Shown: positions 26,915-35,953 of the stretch, piece by piece
How positions within the stretch are numbered: the stretch's first letter is position 1
Layout: each line of letters begins with the position of its first letter
From: an uncultured Saprospiraceae bacterium
GTDB taxonomy: Bacteria > Bacteroidota > Bacteroidia > Chitinophagales > Saprospiraceae
Length of the DNA stretch: 49,265 bases
Direction of reading: 5' to 3'
Assembly: GCA_937951685.1 (NCBI GenBank)
Contig: CALFBG010000104.1
Location: 1 to 49,265 of the forward strand
Position numbers and translations under genes: made by a program
The notes under the pieces: generated by a model
The model's input: only the letters and a program-made list of their open reading frames with translations
Told to the model about the DNA's origin: nothing
The model's database searches: none

Positions 26915-28331
26915 ACTGATTAAAAACCGCTACAATCCAAGGCGTAATCAAGTAAAGAATAATACTATTAAAAACTACCACGCGAACCAAGCCGCCCGAA
27001 TCATTCCGAATAGCCAAAAACATGGTTGTGATAAAGATCAAAATAATGCTCATCTGGCGACTATCAATTTGACTCGCGGTACTGAGTTTATACCATAAGA
27101 AATGTAAGAAAAATCCAAAGAAACCAAAAACAAATAAAATCCCTAAACTATCGAATTGCAGATAAGCCTCCATTAATTGTAGATAGCCATAGCCTACGTC
27201 ACTATATTTATTATAATGAAAAGTAAACCAAGCCGTCGGGGAAGGTGTAATCCCACTGGTTTTTTTCGAGAAATTAAAGCCAAAGAGCAAGCCACCAAAA
27301 GGGATGGCATTGATGAAAGGTTTGACGTAATCATAACCATAGCGATAACTTTCCTTTTGGGGGACAATTTTTAAGGTACCTCCGATGGATTGAATAGAGA
27401 TCGATGTTTCTAAAAAAGCATTGACTAAAAAACTATGCTCTGATGATTCATCGCTTTCGATAAAGGTCGCTAAAGTCCAATTTTGAATCGGAACTTGCCG
27501 CGTTGTTCGTACTGCTTGCAACAAAAAGAGTAGCATAAACAAACCGATCACATTTCGCACTTTAATCAGTCGGCGAAAATCTAACCAGCCACGGATCGAC
27601 ATGAATAACACAATTGCTAAAAACATCTGAACAAGTGTTCCTCTATCTCCTACCAATAAGACGATCGCCATCGCAGGCAAAACGAAAAATAAAGCATTTC
27701 TAAAATCTCGTTTTGTATTAGACGACGCCACTAAGAAAATACTTCCCCAAGGGATAAACCAAACGAAAGAAGCGCCTAATAAACGATTATTATTGATGGT
27801 AGAAAAGTAGAAATCACTATAGCCTCCTTTAAACATTAAGGCTAAGCCTCCACCTTGTAAGGTATCCAAACCGATAATCCCAAAAGCTAGGAGCACGAAA
27901 AAATAGCCTGTCAGTCGGGTGCTCTTTACTCCTTTCAAAGGTGCTGAGGACTCCGGTCTTTGTTTACGCACTGGAAATAAAAGGATACCCAAAAAGAGCG
28001 AACAAAAGCCCAGTAAAATCAGCACAACAGATTCTTCAAAATAGCCTACATCGTCGATAAACCACACTAAAAACATGTCTTCTCCCAATAATAAGTACAA
28101 AGGAAATAGCACGGCTAAAAAAGCAGTCGACATCATGTAGTAAATCGAAGGAAATGAAATTATATTCATTTTTGCAACACCGACTAAAAGCAGATAGTTG
28201 ACAAAGATGAACCCGATACTAAACCAGCAACTTTGGTCTCGATCCAAATAAGGAAGTGGTTCTCTGTACCAACCTAGATAAGCTAAATAAGCGGCAATGA
28301 TTAAGTACAGGTATATTAAAATAGCTTTCAC
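26895..28331 (-). CDS. O-antigen/exopolysaccharide polymerase (Wzy-like)
   Basis: The 478-residue protein is a polytopic membrane protein with roughly 12 helices and a larger soluble loop around residues 290-370 (ESDESSEHSFLVNAFLETSISIQS, RYGYDYVKPFINAIPFGG). The loop before the last helices is typical of oligosaccharide repeat-unit polymerases. With Wzx nearby and Wzz upstream it is the best candidate for Wzy, joining lipid-linked repeat units on the periplasmic side. Wzy proteins share little sequence, so the call rests on topology, loop and context. The start is GTG 28329-28331. Confidence 0.82.
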   Translation of the reverse strand: MKAILIYLYLIIAAYLAYLGWYREPLPYLDRDQSCWFSIGFIFVNYLLLVGVAKMNIISFPSIYYMMSTAFLAVLFPLYLLLGEDMFLVWFIDDVGYFEESVVLILLGFCSLFLGILLFPVRKQRPESSAPLKGVKSTRLTGYFFVLLAFGIIGLDTLQGGGLALMFKGGYSDFYFSTINNNRLLGASFVWFIPWGSIFLVASSNTKRDFRNALFFVLPAMAIVLLVGDRGTLVQMFLAIVLFMSIRGWLDFRRLIKVRNVIGLFMLLFLLQAVRTTRQVPIQNWTLATFIESDESSEHSFLVNAFLETSISIQSIGGTLKIVPQKESYRYGYDYVKPFINAIPFGGLLFGFNFSKKTSGITPSPTAWFTFHYNKYSDVGYGYLQLMEAYLQFDSLGILFVFGFFGFFLHFLWYKLSTASQIDSRQMSIILIFITTMFLAIRNDSGGLVRVVVFNSIILYLITPWIVAVFNQFVKTKP

Positions 28332-28342
28332 GGTACTTTTCC

Positions 28343-29965
28343 TTAATCCTTTTTAAAACGAATAGAATGTCGTTGTGGATGCTTCGTAATTTGTTGTTGC
28401 TTTTTTCGGTGGATATTTTTGTATTGATTGTCTACTTTTACATTTTGATACGTAGCTAGGTTATTATTATCGTTCAGGACGACGCCGTAACTAAAGCCAC
28501 TAATTACATTATTCAGTAGCACTAGGTTCTTGATAATTCCTTTTGATCTTACATTAATGGCGTAGGAAGACTTATCTTTTTGTTCGGTCAATTTATTTTC
28601 AATCGTATTCTCTTCGATCACGATATTTTCGGTATCGCCGTTGGTCAAACAAGCAATACCAAAAACGTAAGTAGGAGTACTCGTAATCTCTGGGGTAAAT
28701 TTTATTTCGTTTTGTTTAACCGTTACATTATTTGTTTGTTGCATGATTGCAATTCCCTGTACCGCAGATTTTCCTTTTCTCGACAAACAATGTTGTAGTT
28801 GGTGGATTTTATTACCTACAATTGTAAAACCACCCGTATAATTTTTTCCTTTGACCAACTGTCCACTCCTTAGCTCTATTCCATTGGTGACATTTTTGAT
28901 CGTATTGTTTCTTACTGTTTGGTTTGTTCCCGTAACCGTAATTCCTGTAATATTTTTTTTAGCTCGTAAGTGATACTCGTTGGTATAACTAATTTTGTTA
29001 CCCTCAATCAATACATTGTCTCCCGATGGCGTACCCGGAGTAGTGTATGCATGATTTTTGGCCAGCCCTTTATTAATGATTGCCGCTTCTCCTTCTCCTG
29101 CATCGATTAAAGTATTTCGTAAAATTTTAGTATTGCTTGCCTTGATATAAATTCCGTGAGAATCTTTATCGCTGATGTGTGTAGAGCACAAATTACTAAT
29201 CTGATTATCGCTAATCACTACTTCGCTGGCACCGTGGACGATAATTCCACAAGCTTTATCGACAAAATTAAAATTATCAATCGTATTAAATTGTACTTTG
29301 ACATTGGTCGCTCTCGAAAAGTTCGTTCCTCCTCCAATTTCAATGACAGCACTTTTATGCTTAAGTTTTTGGGTATTGAAAAATCGATTTTTGCTAATTT
29401 CAACCTGATTTAAGTGTAGGTTTCGAATTTCAATTATGGGACCAATACAATTTTTAAAAACTGAATTTTTGATGCTAATGGGACCAACCTTTTTGACTTC
29501 TTTGTTATTTAATCCTGCAAACACCAAACTCTGACAATTTTCAAGTTGGATGCTATCAATGTCAAGTTGGTAACTAATATCTCTTTTCCCCGCTTTGAGT
29601 ACACAGGCAAAATTTTTGAAGCTAACATTTTTAAACTGGATATTAGCGTTATTTTTTAATTCAAATAAATTACTCTTTCCATTCCCTCGAATGGTTCCCC
29701 CGCCTTCGATCCGTAATACTCGATCAATGGGATAGAAACCTGTTTTAAGTTGTAAACTCAGCTCTTCTGGAATATAAAGCGTAGTTCCTTGTGCCAAACA
29801 TTCTTCTAGGTATTTACCAAAAGCAAGGTCATCATTTCCACGCATAATGCTCAGCAATTGGCGCAAACGATTGGTGGAGTCTGTCGTCACTTTTTGACTA
29901 GGTTTACATTGTCCAAAGAAAATTGGAAGCAAAAATAAAAGATAAAATAGTGGAGATAATTTCAA
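28343..29965 (-). CDS. Secreted right-handed beta-helix protein, probable lipoprotein
   Basis: The 540-residue protein starts with a signal peptide (KLSPLFYLLFLLPIFFGQC) whose Cys suggests a lipoprotein, although Gln before it is unusual. Residues about 80-500 are repeated short strands rich in Asn and Val/Ile (for example RNTLIDAGEGEAAI, VRNNTIKNVTNGIEL, VIEENTIENKL), the parallel beta-helix (PbH1) pattern of polysaccharide lyases, epimerases and hydrolases. It lies between wzx and wzy, so it may bind, trim or epimerise the polymer. The start is TTG 29963-29965, supported because the signal peptide begins there. Confidence 0.85.
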   Translation of the reverse strand: MKLSPLFYLLFLLPIFFGQCKPSQKVTTDSTNRLRQLLSIMRGNDDLAFGKYLEECLAQGTTLYIPEELSLQLKTGFYPIDRVLRIEGGGTIRGNGKSNLFELKNNANIQFKNVSFKNFACVLKAGKRDISYQLDIDSIQLENCQSLVFAGLNNKEVKKVGPISIKNSVFKNCIGPIIEIRNLHLNQVEISKNRFFNTQKLKHKSAVIEIGGGTNFSRATNVKVQFNTIDNFNFVDKACGIIVHGASEVVISDNQISNLCSTHISDKDSHGIYIKASNTKILRNTLIDAGEGEAAIINKGLAKNHAYTTPGTPSGDNVLIEGNKISYTNEYHLRAKKNITGITVTGTNQTVRNNTIKNVTNGIELRSGQLVKGKNYTGGFTIVGNKIHQLQHCLSRKGKSAVQGIAIMQQTNNVTVKQNEIKFTPEITSTPTYVFGIACLTNGDTENIVIEENTIENKLTEQKDKSSYAINVRSKGIIKNLVLLNNVISGFSYGVVLNDNNNLATYQNVKVDNQYKNIHRKKQQQITKHPQRHSIRFKKD

Positions 29966-29972
29966 GATAAAC

Positions 29973-31280
29973 TTACTTAAAGTTAAAAAAACGTTTTAGC
30001 ATTAATTCAGGAAGCAGTTTAATTTTTAAATGGCGCTTCACCACAATAGATAAGATTGTTCCGCGAACACCAATGGCAACCGCTGTACCAATAGCAGCAC
30101 CTATAATTCCAAAGGCTTGAATGAGAAAAAAGTTTAGGCAGATGTTTACCAATACTGCCGTAAAGTTAATCGCAAAAACAAACTTTTCTTTCCCCGTTAA
30201 GGAAAGCATGTAGGACACCGGACCCAAAATTGTAAGAAAGATTTTTGAGCCAACTAGAATTAGCATGGGAATGTAAGCTTCGACATAAGACTCACCAAAA
30301 ATCGATAATATAAATTTCCCTAAAAAAACGGCGCCTATGACAAACGTGACAGCATACAAAGCTAAAAAGGGAACGTATTCCGCTAAGGTTTTTTCTATTT
30401 CCTCTACTTTATTATTGTAAAATAATTTAGAAATCCTTGGTGCTAATAAAAAATTAACCGCCGTCACACCAATCGTTGAAATCGCTGAAATTTTCACCCC
30501 GATGGAATAAATTCCGATCTGTTCAGGTGTAGAAAAAAGGCCTAACATAAAAATATCCGTATCAGATAACCAATACTGAATATTATCAATAATCGCTAAC
30601 CAAATTGTTACCTTAAGCCATTCCGAGGGTTTAAAACTCGGCTTTACACGAAAGAAATCACGAATCGGGGTATTCTTCAAAAAGAAAAGTGAAGAAAAGC
30701 AAACTATCGTAATCGCTAAGATATAAAGATGTGCGATGCGCTCGAAGGAATCTGCCGTTTGATAAAAGCAGCACAACAGTACACAAAATAAAATAGGTAG
30801 AAAAATCGACTTATGAATAATCGAATAACTAACCTTATTAAAGTTTTGATACAGGTAAGCGTTATAATCAATGATTGCTTTAAACGGTAGCGCAAGCAAG
30901 AAAGTATAAATAATATAAAAATTACTCTCTTGCAAGGCCTCAAACTGCAGCAATACTTTCAGCCCTAGCAAAACCAATAAAGCCGTCAGAATAATTAAGC
31001 TAATCGAAAAAACAAGATAACCAATGACGTTACCGTAAGCTTTTTGGTTAATTTCTTCCGGCAAAAATCGCAACACACCAACGTCTAAACCCAATTTAGC
31101 AACTAAGGTAAAAATCGTTAACATACTCAAGCCGAAAGCGTAGTAACCGTATTTCGTCTCTCCCATCCACTGGGTAAAAAAGTAATGCGATAATAATCCT
31201 ACTAGAATAGCAGCCATCTGTAAAACAAGCGTGGTGCTCAACTTAGAATTAATTAGTTTTTTTACGAAGGGTAGCGACAT
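29973..31280 (-). CDS. wzx: Polysaccharide flippase (Wzx-like)
   Basis: The 435-residue protein has about 12-14 membrane helices. It begins VKKLINSKLSTTLVLQMAAILVG and contains LSDTDIFMLGLFSTPEQIGIYSIGVKI, a segment common to PST/MOP flippases, followed by VNFLLAPRISKLFY. It should move the lipid-linked repeat unit across the inner membrane. It is placed between the FkbM methyltransferase and the beta-helix gene in the same direction. Confidence 0.92.
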   Translation of the reverse strand: MSLPFVKKLINSKLSTTLVLQMAAILVGLLSHYFFTQWMGETKYGYYAFGLSMLTIFTLVAKLGLDVGVLRFLPEEINQKAYGNVIGYLVFSISLIILTALLVLLGLKVLLQFEALQESNFYIIYTFLLALPFKAIIDYNAYLYQNFNKVSYSIIHKSIFLPILFCVLLCCFYQTADSFERIAHLYILAITIVCFSSLFFLKNTPIRDFFRVKPSFKPSEWLKVTIWLAIIDNIQYWLSDTDIFMLGLFSTPEQIGIYSIGVKISAISTIGVTAVNFLLAPRISKLFYNNKVEEIEKTLAEYVPFLALYAVTFVIGAVFLGKFILSIFGESYVEAYIPMLILVGSKIFLTILGPVSYMLSLTGKEKFVFAINFTAVLVNICLNFFLIQAFGIIGAAIGTAVAIGVRGTILSIVVKRHLKIKLLPELMLKRFFNFK

Positions 31281-31343
31281 TGAGAACTCAATGGTTTATC
31301 TCGGGTATCATGAGTTTAGTAGAAATCGGTTGGCTTAAAAGGC

Positions 31344-32120
31344 TTAGCTGGCTGGTTGAGCTACTTTTTTGGGTAGCAACAAGAAATCTTCTAGTCCACC
31401 GCCATTCTTCAAATCATCTAATGGCAATACTTCGTAGTTCATTTCTTTGCAAAGCGCTAGACACTTATCTCTGATTCCTTTTACGTGTCTTTCGTGCGTT
31501 GCTAAAAGTAGTACGGGACTATATTTTTCGATGGTTGCTCTTGCACCGAGTAGTACATCATACTCTGCCCCTTCCACGTCAATTTTGATCACGTTTGGTG
31601 GCAAAATTGATTTTTCATGCAAGCAAACGTTGTCGATACTGTTTCCTTCAATCGTGTAAGCATCAATGCTCTCGTTGTAGTTCTTGGATTCGCTGATGTA
31701 AGTATTTCCTACTTTACTCGCATGATCCGTAAAAGTCAATTCCCGTTTTTGATCCGTAATCGCAATATTCATAGGAATAACATTCGTCACATTATTCTCT
31801 TTAATGTGTGTTTTTAGAATATTAAAAACCGGGCGGGAAGGTTCAAAGGCATAAATTTTATTATTGGTTTTCCGCGAAAACGCCAAAGAAAAATAGCCTG
31901 CATTCGCCCCCAAGTCATAAATGATATCATTGGGAGAAATATGCTCAGAAATTTTTTCAATCGCATCTTCTTCGTAAGTTCCGAAAAGGTAATCATTACC
32001 AAATCCAATTCGATATTTAAACCCTTTATTTCGACCACTTTTGATTTTATAGAAAAGTTTGTCACCAAGACCGAGCGTTCTTAAAATCTTAAAGTATATT
32101 CTTAAAAAAAGTATTTGCAT
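31344..32120 (-). CDS. FkbM family methyltransferase
   Basis: The 258-residue protein has IIYDLGANAGYFSLAFSR (SAM motif I), IYAFEPSRPVFNILKTHI and NVIKIDVEGAEYDVLLGA, the set that defines the FkbM family. FkbM proteins O-methylate sugars or polyketides. Here it is expected to methylate a polysaccharide sugar. The gene is bounded by gaps of 63 and 77 bases, the larger one holding a REP-like sequence. Confidence 0.92.
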   Translation of the reverse strand: MQILFLRIYFKILRTLGLGDKLFYKIKSGRNKGFKYRIGFGNDYLFGTYEEDAIEKISEHISPNDIIYDLGANAGYFSLAFSRKTNNKIYAFEPSRPVFNILKTHIKENNVTNVIPMNIAITDQKRELTFTDHASKVGNTYISESKNYNESIDAYTIEGNSIDNVCLHEKSILPPNVIKIDVEGAEYDVLLGARATIEKYSPVLLLATHERHVKGIRDKCLALCKEMNYEVLPLDDLKNGGGLEDFLLLPKKVAQPAS

Positions 32121-32154
32121 TAGGAATTAATTATGAAGGTATTTTAAATAAAAA

Positions 32155-32185
32155 AATGAAATCGCGGCTAAGCGCTGCTCCTACT
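32155..32185. repeat. REP-like short palindromic sequence
   Basis: Between the FkbM and acyltransferase genes lies GAAATCGCGGCTAAGCGCTG followed by CTCCTACTT. Read on the minus strand it is a GTAGGAGCAGCGCTTAGCC-type unit with arms GCGGC/GCTGC, resembling REP elements known from other bacteria. Only one copy is visible in the window. Confidence 0.4.
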
Positions 32186-32205
32186 TATTACAAGGTATTA
32201 CAAGG
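32186..32205. repeat. Tandem duplication of TATTACAAGG
   Basis: Two exact ten-base copies lie head to tail across the stop codon of the acyltransferase (stop at 32198-32200). The second copy encodes the last residues of that gene, so the first may be a recent slip or a footprint of the adjacent REP-like unit. Confidence 0.6.
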
Positions 32206-32746
32206 AAGATTTAGGCTCATGATCTAAAATCTTAAGTACTCGTTCTTTAAAAGGTACGTTAAAGTCGAGTTCTTCCTGGCTAACGTAGTGTTCCAAAGCC
32301 CGCGCTTCGTAATCTTTGTATTGTCCAATAATTTTAGCGGGATTCCCACCAATGATCACCCCGTCTGGAACTGATTTGGTTACTACCGATCCTGCGGCGA
32401 CGATGACTCGGTTTCCAATATGCACGCCTGGCATCAGGATGGAATCAACACCAATAAAAACATCATTACCAATAATGACTTTTTTATGTAAATGTCTTCT
32501 TCCTTTTTCATCGCGAATGAGCCAAGTAGCACCATCGTGCGTGAGTAACCGAACGCCGTTGGTAACGGTTACACGATCTCCAATTTCAATGAGAAAAGGA
32601 TCTGAACCAAATTTTGTGGTAAGGATTCTACTGTTATTGCCTACTTTAACGCCAAGCGTTCGTGCATAAGCAACCCAATCTTTTTTTATTCGAATGTAGT
32701 ACAGTGCAATCAACTTCCGTTTTATGGTAGAGACTATTTTTTTCAT
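32198..32746 (-). CDS. Left-handed beta-helix acyltransferase
   Basis: The 182-residue protein has hexapeptide repeats ([40 protein letters not shown]) and the family ending [14 protein letters not shown]. Such LbH acyltransferases put acetyl groups on sugar hydroxyls or amines, using acetyl-CoA. It probably O- or N-acetylates a sugar of the repeat unit. It follows the SDR epimerase by 39 bases. Confidence 0.92.
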   Translation of the reverse strand: MKKIVSTIKRKLIALYYIRIKKDWVAYARTLGVKVGNNSRILTTKFGSDPFLIEIGDRVTVTNGVRLLTHDGATWLIRDEKGRRHLHKKVIIGNDVFIGVDSILMPGVHIGNRVIVAAGSVVTKSVPDGVIIGGNPAKIIGQYKDYEARALEHYVSQEELDFNVPFKERVLKILDHEPKSSL

Positions 32747-32785
32747 GCCTGTTGATAAAGTAGCTGGCTAATTAGCGCCTGTAGT

Positions 32786-33775
32786 TTAAACTTTAGATGG
32801 CTCTACAAACCACTGAATAGTTTGCTTCAAGCCTTCTTTCAATTCGTATTCACAATTCCAACCTAGAACTTTTTTTGCTTTGCGCGTATCCGAAAAATTA
32901 CGCATTACATCTCCGAGTCGCTTGGGACCGTGTTTGATTTCAACGCCATCAATACCACAAGCTTTCATCGCATCAACCAGTGCTTCGGTGACTTCAAGTA
33001 CTGTGGTTTCCTTATTGGTTGCAATTTGGAAAATTTCTCCACCAATACCTGCTTTCGTAGCACCGAGCCAGATCGCATTCGTGAGGTCTTTTGTAAAAAT
33101 GAAATCGCGGGTTTGCGTTCCATCACCATAGATTTCCAAGGTTTCTCCCTGCATAGCTTGGCGAATAAATTTAGCGACGACACTACTTTTGTGCGTAGAA
33201 CCTGGACCGTAGATATTACCAAAGCGTAAGGCTACCGTCTCGACTTTAAACGTCTGGTAGTAAGCAGAACAATAAGCTTCTCCAGCTAATTTACTCGCGC
33301 CGTAAGGAGAAACGGGATGGCAAGCTAACTCTTCGTGAATCGGCGGAATACACTCCCCGATCGGTGCTCCACTAGAAGCAAAAACAAAGCGCTTAATCCC
33401 ATGCTTGCGACAAGCCTCCAAATAATTGAACGTACCAATTACATTCGTTGTACAATCCATTCGAGGATGTTCTACCGATGGACCAACGCCGGTGTTGGCT
33501 GCTAGGTGAATAATGACGTCGGCACCTTCCGTTATTTCAACCGCTAAGTCCGCATTCATAATATCTCCTTCGATGATTTGCAAAGGATGTTCCCAATTCA
33601 AGGCTGCTGTGTTGGGAACAACTTCAAAATCATCCGTGGCGTATTCCAGATCCGAAGGTTTCCCTACGGAAAAATTATCGACTACTCTAATGGTAATCCC
33701 TGTGTGTTGGTGCAGCAGCTCCTTGATCAAATTTCGACCAATAAAGCCACAGCCACCCGTTATTAACCAATTCAT
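32786..33775 (-). CDS. NAD-dependent epimerase/dehydratase (SDR)
   Basis: The 329-residue protein is an extended SDR: ITGGCGFIGRNLIKELL (NAD site), IIHLAANTGVGPSVEHP, FVFASSGAPIGECIPP (catalytic Ser) and SPYGASKLAGEAYCSAYYQ (Tyr-x3-Lys). The pattern is that of UDP-glucose/UDP-GlcNAc 4-epimerases, but substrate choice is not visible. Its ATG overlaps the stop of the SqdB-like gene by one base (TAATG), so the two are translationally coupled and may act on the same sugar. Confidence 0.88.
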   Translation of the reverse strand: MNWLITGGCGFIGRNLIKELLHQHTGITIRVVDNFSVGKPSDLEYATDDFEVVPNTAALNWEHPLQIIEGDIMNADLAVEITEGADVIIHLAANTGVGPSVEHPRMDCTTNVIGTFNYLEACRKHGIKRFVFASSGAPIGECIPPIHEELACHPVSPYGASKLAGEAYCSAYYQTFKVETVALRFGNIYGPGSTHKSSVVAKFIRQAMQGETLEIYGDGTQTRDFIFTKDLTNAIWLGATKAGIGGEIFQIATNKETTVLEVTEALVDAMKACGIDGVEIKHGPKRLGDVMRNFSDTRKAKKVLGWNCEYELKEGLKQTIQWFVEPSKV

Positions 33776-34926
33776 TATTTACTCCATTTTACCCGAGGAA
33801 AGATCTTAGTTTCGTCGATATTATCTTTATAATTCATTACAAATTTCATCATATTCGCTAAGACTTCCGTTGTCATATAGTTCGGTTCTAACCCGAGATC
33901 AATCAGGCCAGTATGCTTAGGATTGTAGTAATGTTCTTCCGCTTCTCTCCGTGGATTTTCAATAGATTTGATTGCGACGTCGATCCCTAAGGTTTTTCCT
34001 GCTTTTTGAATATTTTCGGCCAATTCGTTAACCGTAAAGGTCTCCGTTAATTGGTTATAAATTTTCAATTCTCGCTTGTCTGCTGGATTGTGTAATGCTA
34101 AGTCAATACATTGCAAAGTATCTTTCAAATTGAGGTAACCTCTAATTTGTCCACCTTTACCGTATACCGTCAAGGGTACGCCCGCTACTGCTTGTACCAA
34201 AAATCTATTTACGACAGTTCCAAAAATATCATCGTAATGGAAGTTAGGCAATAAGCGATCATCTAAATCTGATTCTTTAGTAGAAAGCCCATAAACAGGC
34301 CCTTGCATCAAATCCGTTACACGTAAGTCAAAAGTACGCACGTAGAACCAAAGTAAATCCGTATCCAAAACCTTAGTCGTGTGATACAAACTACCCGCTG
34401 CACGTGGGAATAAGAATTTATCTTTTCTACCTTTGTGCTCGATATCCAACCATCCTTCTTCGATGTCGATGTTAGGCGTACCATATTCGCCCATCGTTCC
34501 TAATTTTACGATGTGGCATTCTGGCTTATTTTTCAAAATCGCCCAAATCAAATTGTGGGTTACTTCGAGATTATTTTTAAGCGTGTAATGTGCTTCTTCG
34601 TAACCTTTCAAAGAGTACGGTGCAGAAGGTTGTTCTGCATAGTGTACTACTGCGTCAGGTTGAAAAGACTTGATGTGTCCTTCGAGGAAACTAAAATTTT
34701 TCAAATCGCCGATCGCCACTTGAATTTTTTTGCCCGTCAAAGATTCAAAAATTCTTGCTCGATCTTCGAGGTTAGGATTTTGAATTAAACCTTCCGAAGA
34801 AGACTGCATGGCGATGGTTCGTCGAGAGTAATTGTCAATGGTTAAGACTTCGTGGCCTTTGGCTGCCAAGTCCATGGAAGTTGGCCAACCTAGGTAGCCA
34901 TCACCCCCCAATATGATGATTTTCAT
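33775..34926 (-). CDS. sqdB: UDP-sulfoquinovose synthase-like SDR
   Basis: The 383-residue protein is strikingly like plant SQD1 and bacterial SqdB: IIILGGDGYLGWPTSMDLAA at the start, VVHYAEQPSAPYSLKG, KLGTMGEYGTPNIDIEEG (141-158), the catalytic-type T144, Y181 and K185 (SQD1 uses T145, Y182, K186), LTVYGKGGQIRGYLNLKDT, and a C-terminal EAEEHYYNPKHTGL. SQD1 makes UDP-sulfoquinovose from UDP-glucose and sulfite. No SqdX/SQD2 lipid partner is evident, and the gene lies in a polysaccharide operon between a 4,6-dehydratase and an epimerase (overlaps of 26 and 1 bases). It may therefore put a sulfonate on a polysaccharide sugar, or use a different substrate. The family is certain; the exact product is not. 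Confidence 0.87.
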   Translation of the reverse strand: MKIIILGGDGYLGWPTSMDLAAKGHEVLTIDNYSRRTIAMQSSSEGLIQNPNLEDRARIFESLTGKKIQVAIGDLKNFSFLEGHIKSFQPDAVVHYAEQPSAPYSLKGYEEAHYTLKNNLEVTHNLIWAILKNKPECHIVKLGTMGEYGTPNIDIEEGWLDIEHKGRKDKFLFPRAAGSLYHTTKVLDTDLLWFYVRTFDLRVTDLMQGPVYGLSTKESDLDDRLLPNFHYDDIFGTVVNRFLVQAVAGVPLTVYGKGGQIRGYLNLKDTLQCIDLALHNPADKRELKIYNQLTETFTVNELAENIQKAGKTLGIDVAIKSIENPRREAEEHYYNPKHTGLIDLGLEPNYMTTEVLANMMKFVMNYKDNIDETKIFPRVKWSK

Positions 34927-35953
34927 AATCGTAAATTAGCTTATTATTAATTAAATAGGTTTTTAGTTCGTCCAAGTTCATGGAAGGTTCTAAGTCAGAG
35001 CGATAAATTTTGCTGACTGGTTTTTGTTCCACTCCGTTGAAGGTATATTCGATATTTTTGTAGACTGATTTGAAGGCGGGCAAGACGGCGAAGAAGTCTT
35101 CGATTTCAACGGTTCTGCGTATTTCCTCTTCGTTGATTAATTCTTCGTAAAGTTTTTCTCCCGCTTTTGCACCAATAATTTTGATATTAATATCCCGGTA
35201 GATTTTTTCTTTCTCCTTGATGATATCAATCATGGCGTTAGCCAAGTCTTTAATCTGGATAATAGGCATTTTGGTAACAAAAACTTCTCCTCCGTGTGCG
35301 AGGAAAACAGATCGTAAAACCAGTTTGGCTGATTCAGAGATCGTCATTACAAAGCGACTCATGCCTTCATCCGTTAGCGTAACGGTGTCTCCTTCTTGAA
35401 TTTGTTTTTTAAATAAAGGAATCACTGAGCCATTTGAGCCTAGTACATTTCCAAAACGCGTAGAGGCGAAGATTGGGAATTTCCCTTTTTTAGAAGCATT
35501 GGCAGCAGTCATTAGACGCTCTCCCATCAACTTAGAAGTTCCCATCACGTTGGTAGGATTAACCGCTTTGTCGGAAGAAGTAAAAATAACTCTTTCTACA
35601 TCAGATTCTAAGGCTACGTCAATAATCGTTTGCGTACCAATAATATTGGTTCGTACTGCTTCGGAAGGAGACTTTTCACAAAGGATAACATGCTTTCGCG
35701 CCGCAGCGTGTAAAACGATATCGATACCTTTGAATAAACGTCGTAATTCTGATTTGTTGGTAATATCACAGAGGTAAAAATTGACGTCGTCGTCATTTCG
35801 ATAAGGCTGGGTAGCGAAGAAAAGTTCGCTTTCATTGCTATCAATACCGATGATAGATTTAGCACCTAACTCCACCAATTGTTTTAATAACTCGGAACCA
35901 ACTGTACCGCAAACTCCTGTAATTAAAACTCGTTTGTCTGACCAAGGATTCAT
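34901..35953 (-). CDS. Short soluble UDP-HexNAc 4,6-dehydratase, FlaA1/CapD type
   Basis: The 350-residue protein has VLITGVCGTVGSELLKQL (NAD site), HAAARKHVILCEKSPSEAV and TSSDKAVNPTNVMGTSK (125-141), with Asp128, Lys129 and Lys141 and Met137 where classical SDRs have Tyr. The Met form is that of WbpM/PglF/CapD enzymes, but the membrane half of those proteins is absent. ASTRFGNVLGSNGSVIPLF and LTDEGMSRFVMTI also fit. It should remove water from UDP-GlcNAc or a relative to give a 4-keto-6-deoxy sugar. It is the first of a coupled three-gene set with the SqdB-like and SDR genes. Confidence 0.88.
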   Translation of the reverse strand: MNPWSDKRVLITGVCGTVGSELLKQLVELGAKSIIGIDSNESELFFATQPYRNDDDVNFYLCDITNKSELRRLFKGIDIVLHAAARKHVILCEKSPSEAVRTNIIGTQTIIDVALESDVERVIFTSSDKAVNPTNVMGTSKLMGERLMTAANASKKGKFPIFASTRFGNVLGSNGSVIPLFKKQIQEGDTVTLTDEGMSRFVMTISESAKLVLRSVFLAHGGEVFVTKMPIIQIKDLANAMIDIIKEKEKIYRDINIKIIGAKAGEKLYEELINEEEIRRTVEIEDFFAVLPAFKSVYKNIEYTFNGVEQKPVSKIYRSDLEPSMNLDELKTYLINNKLIYDYENHHIGG

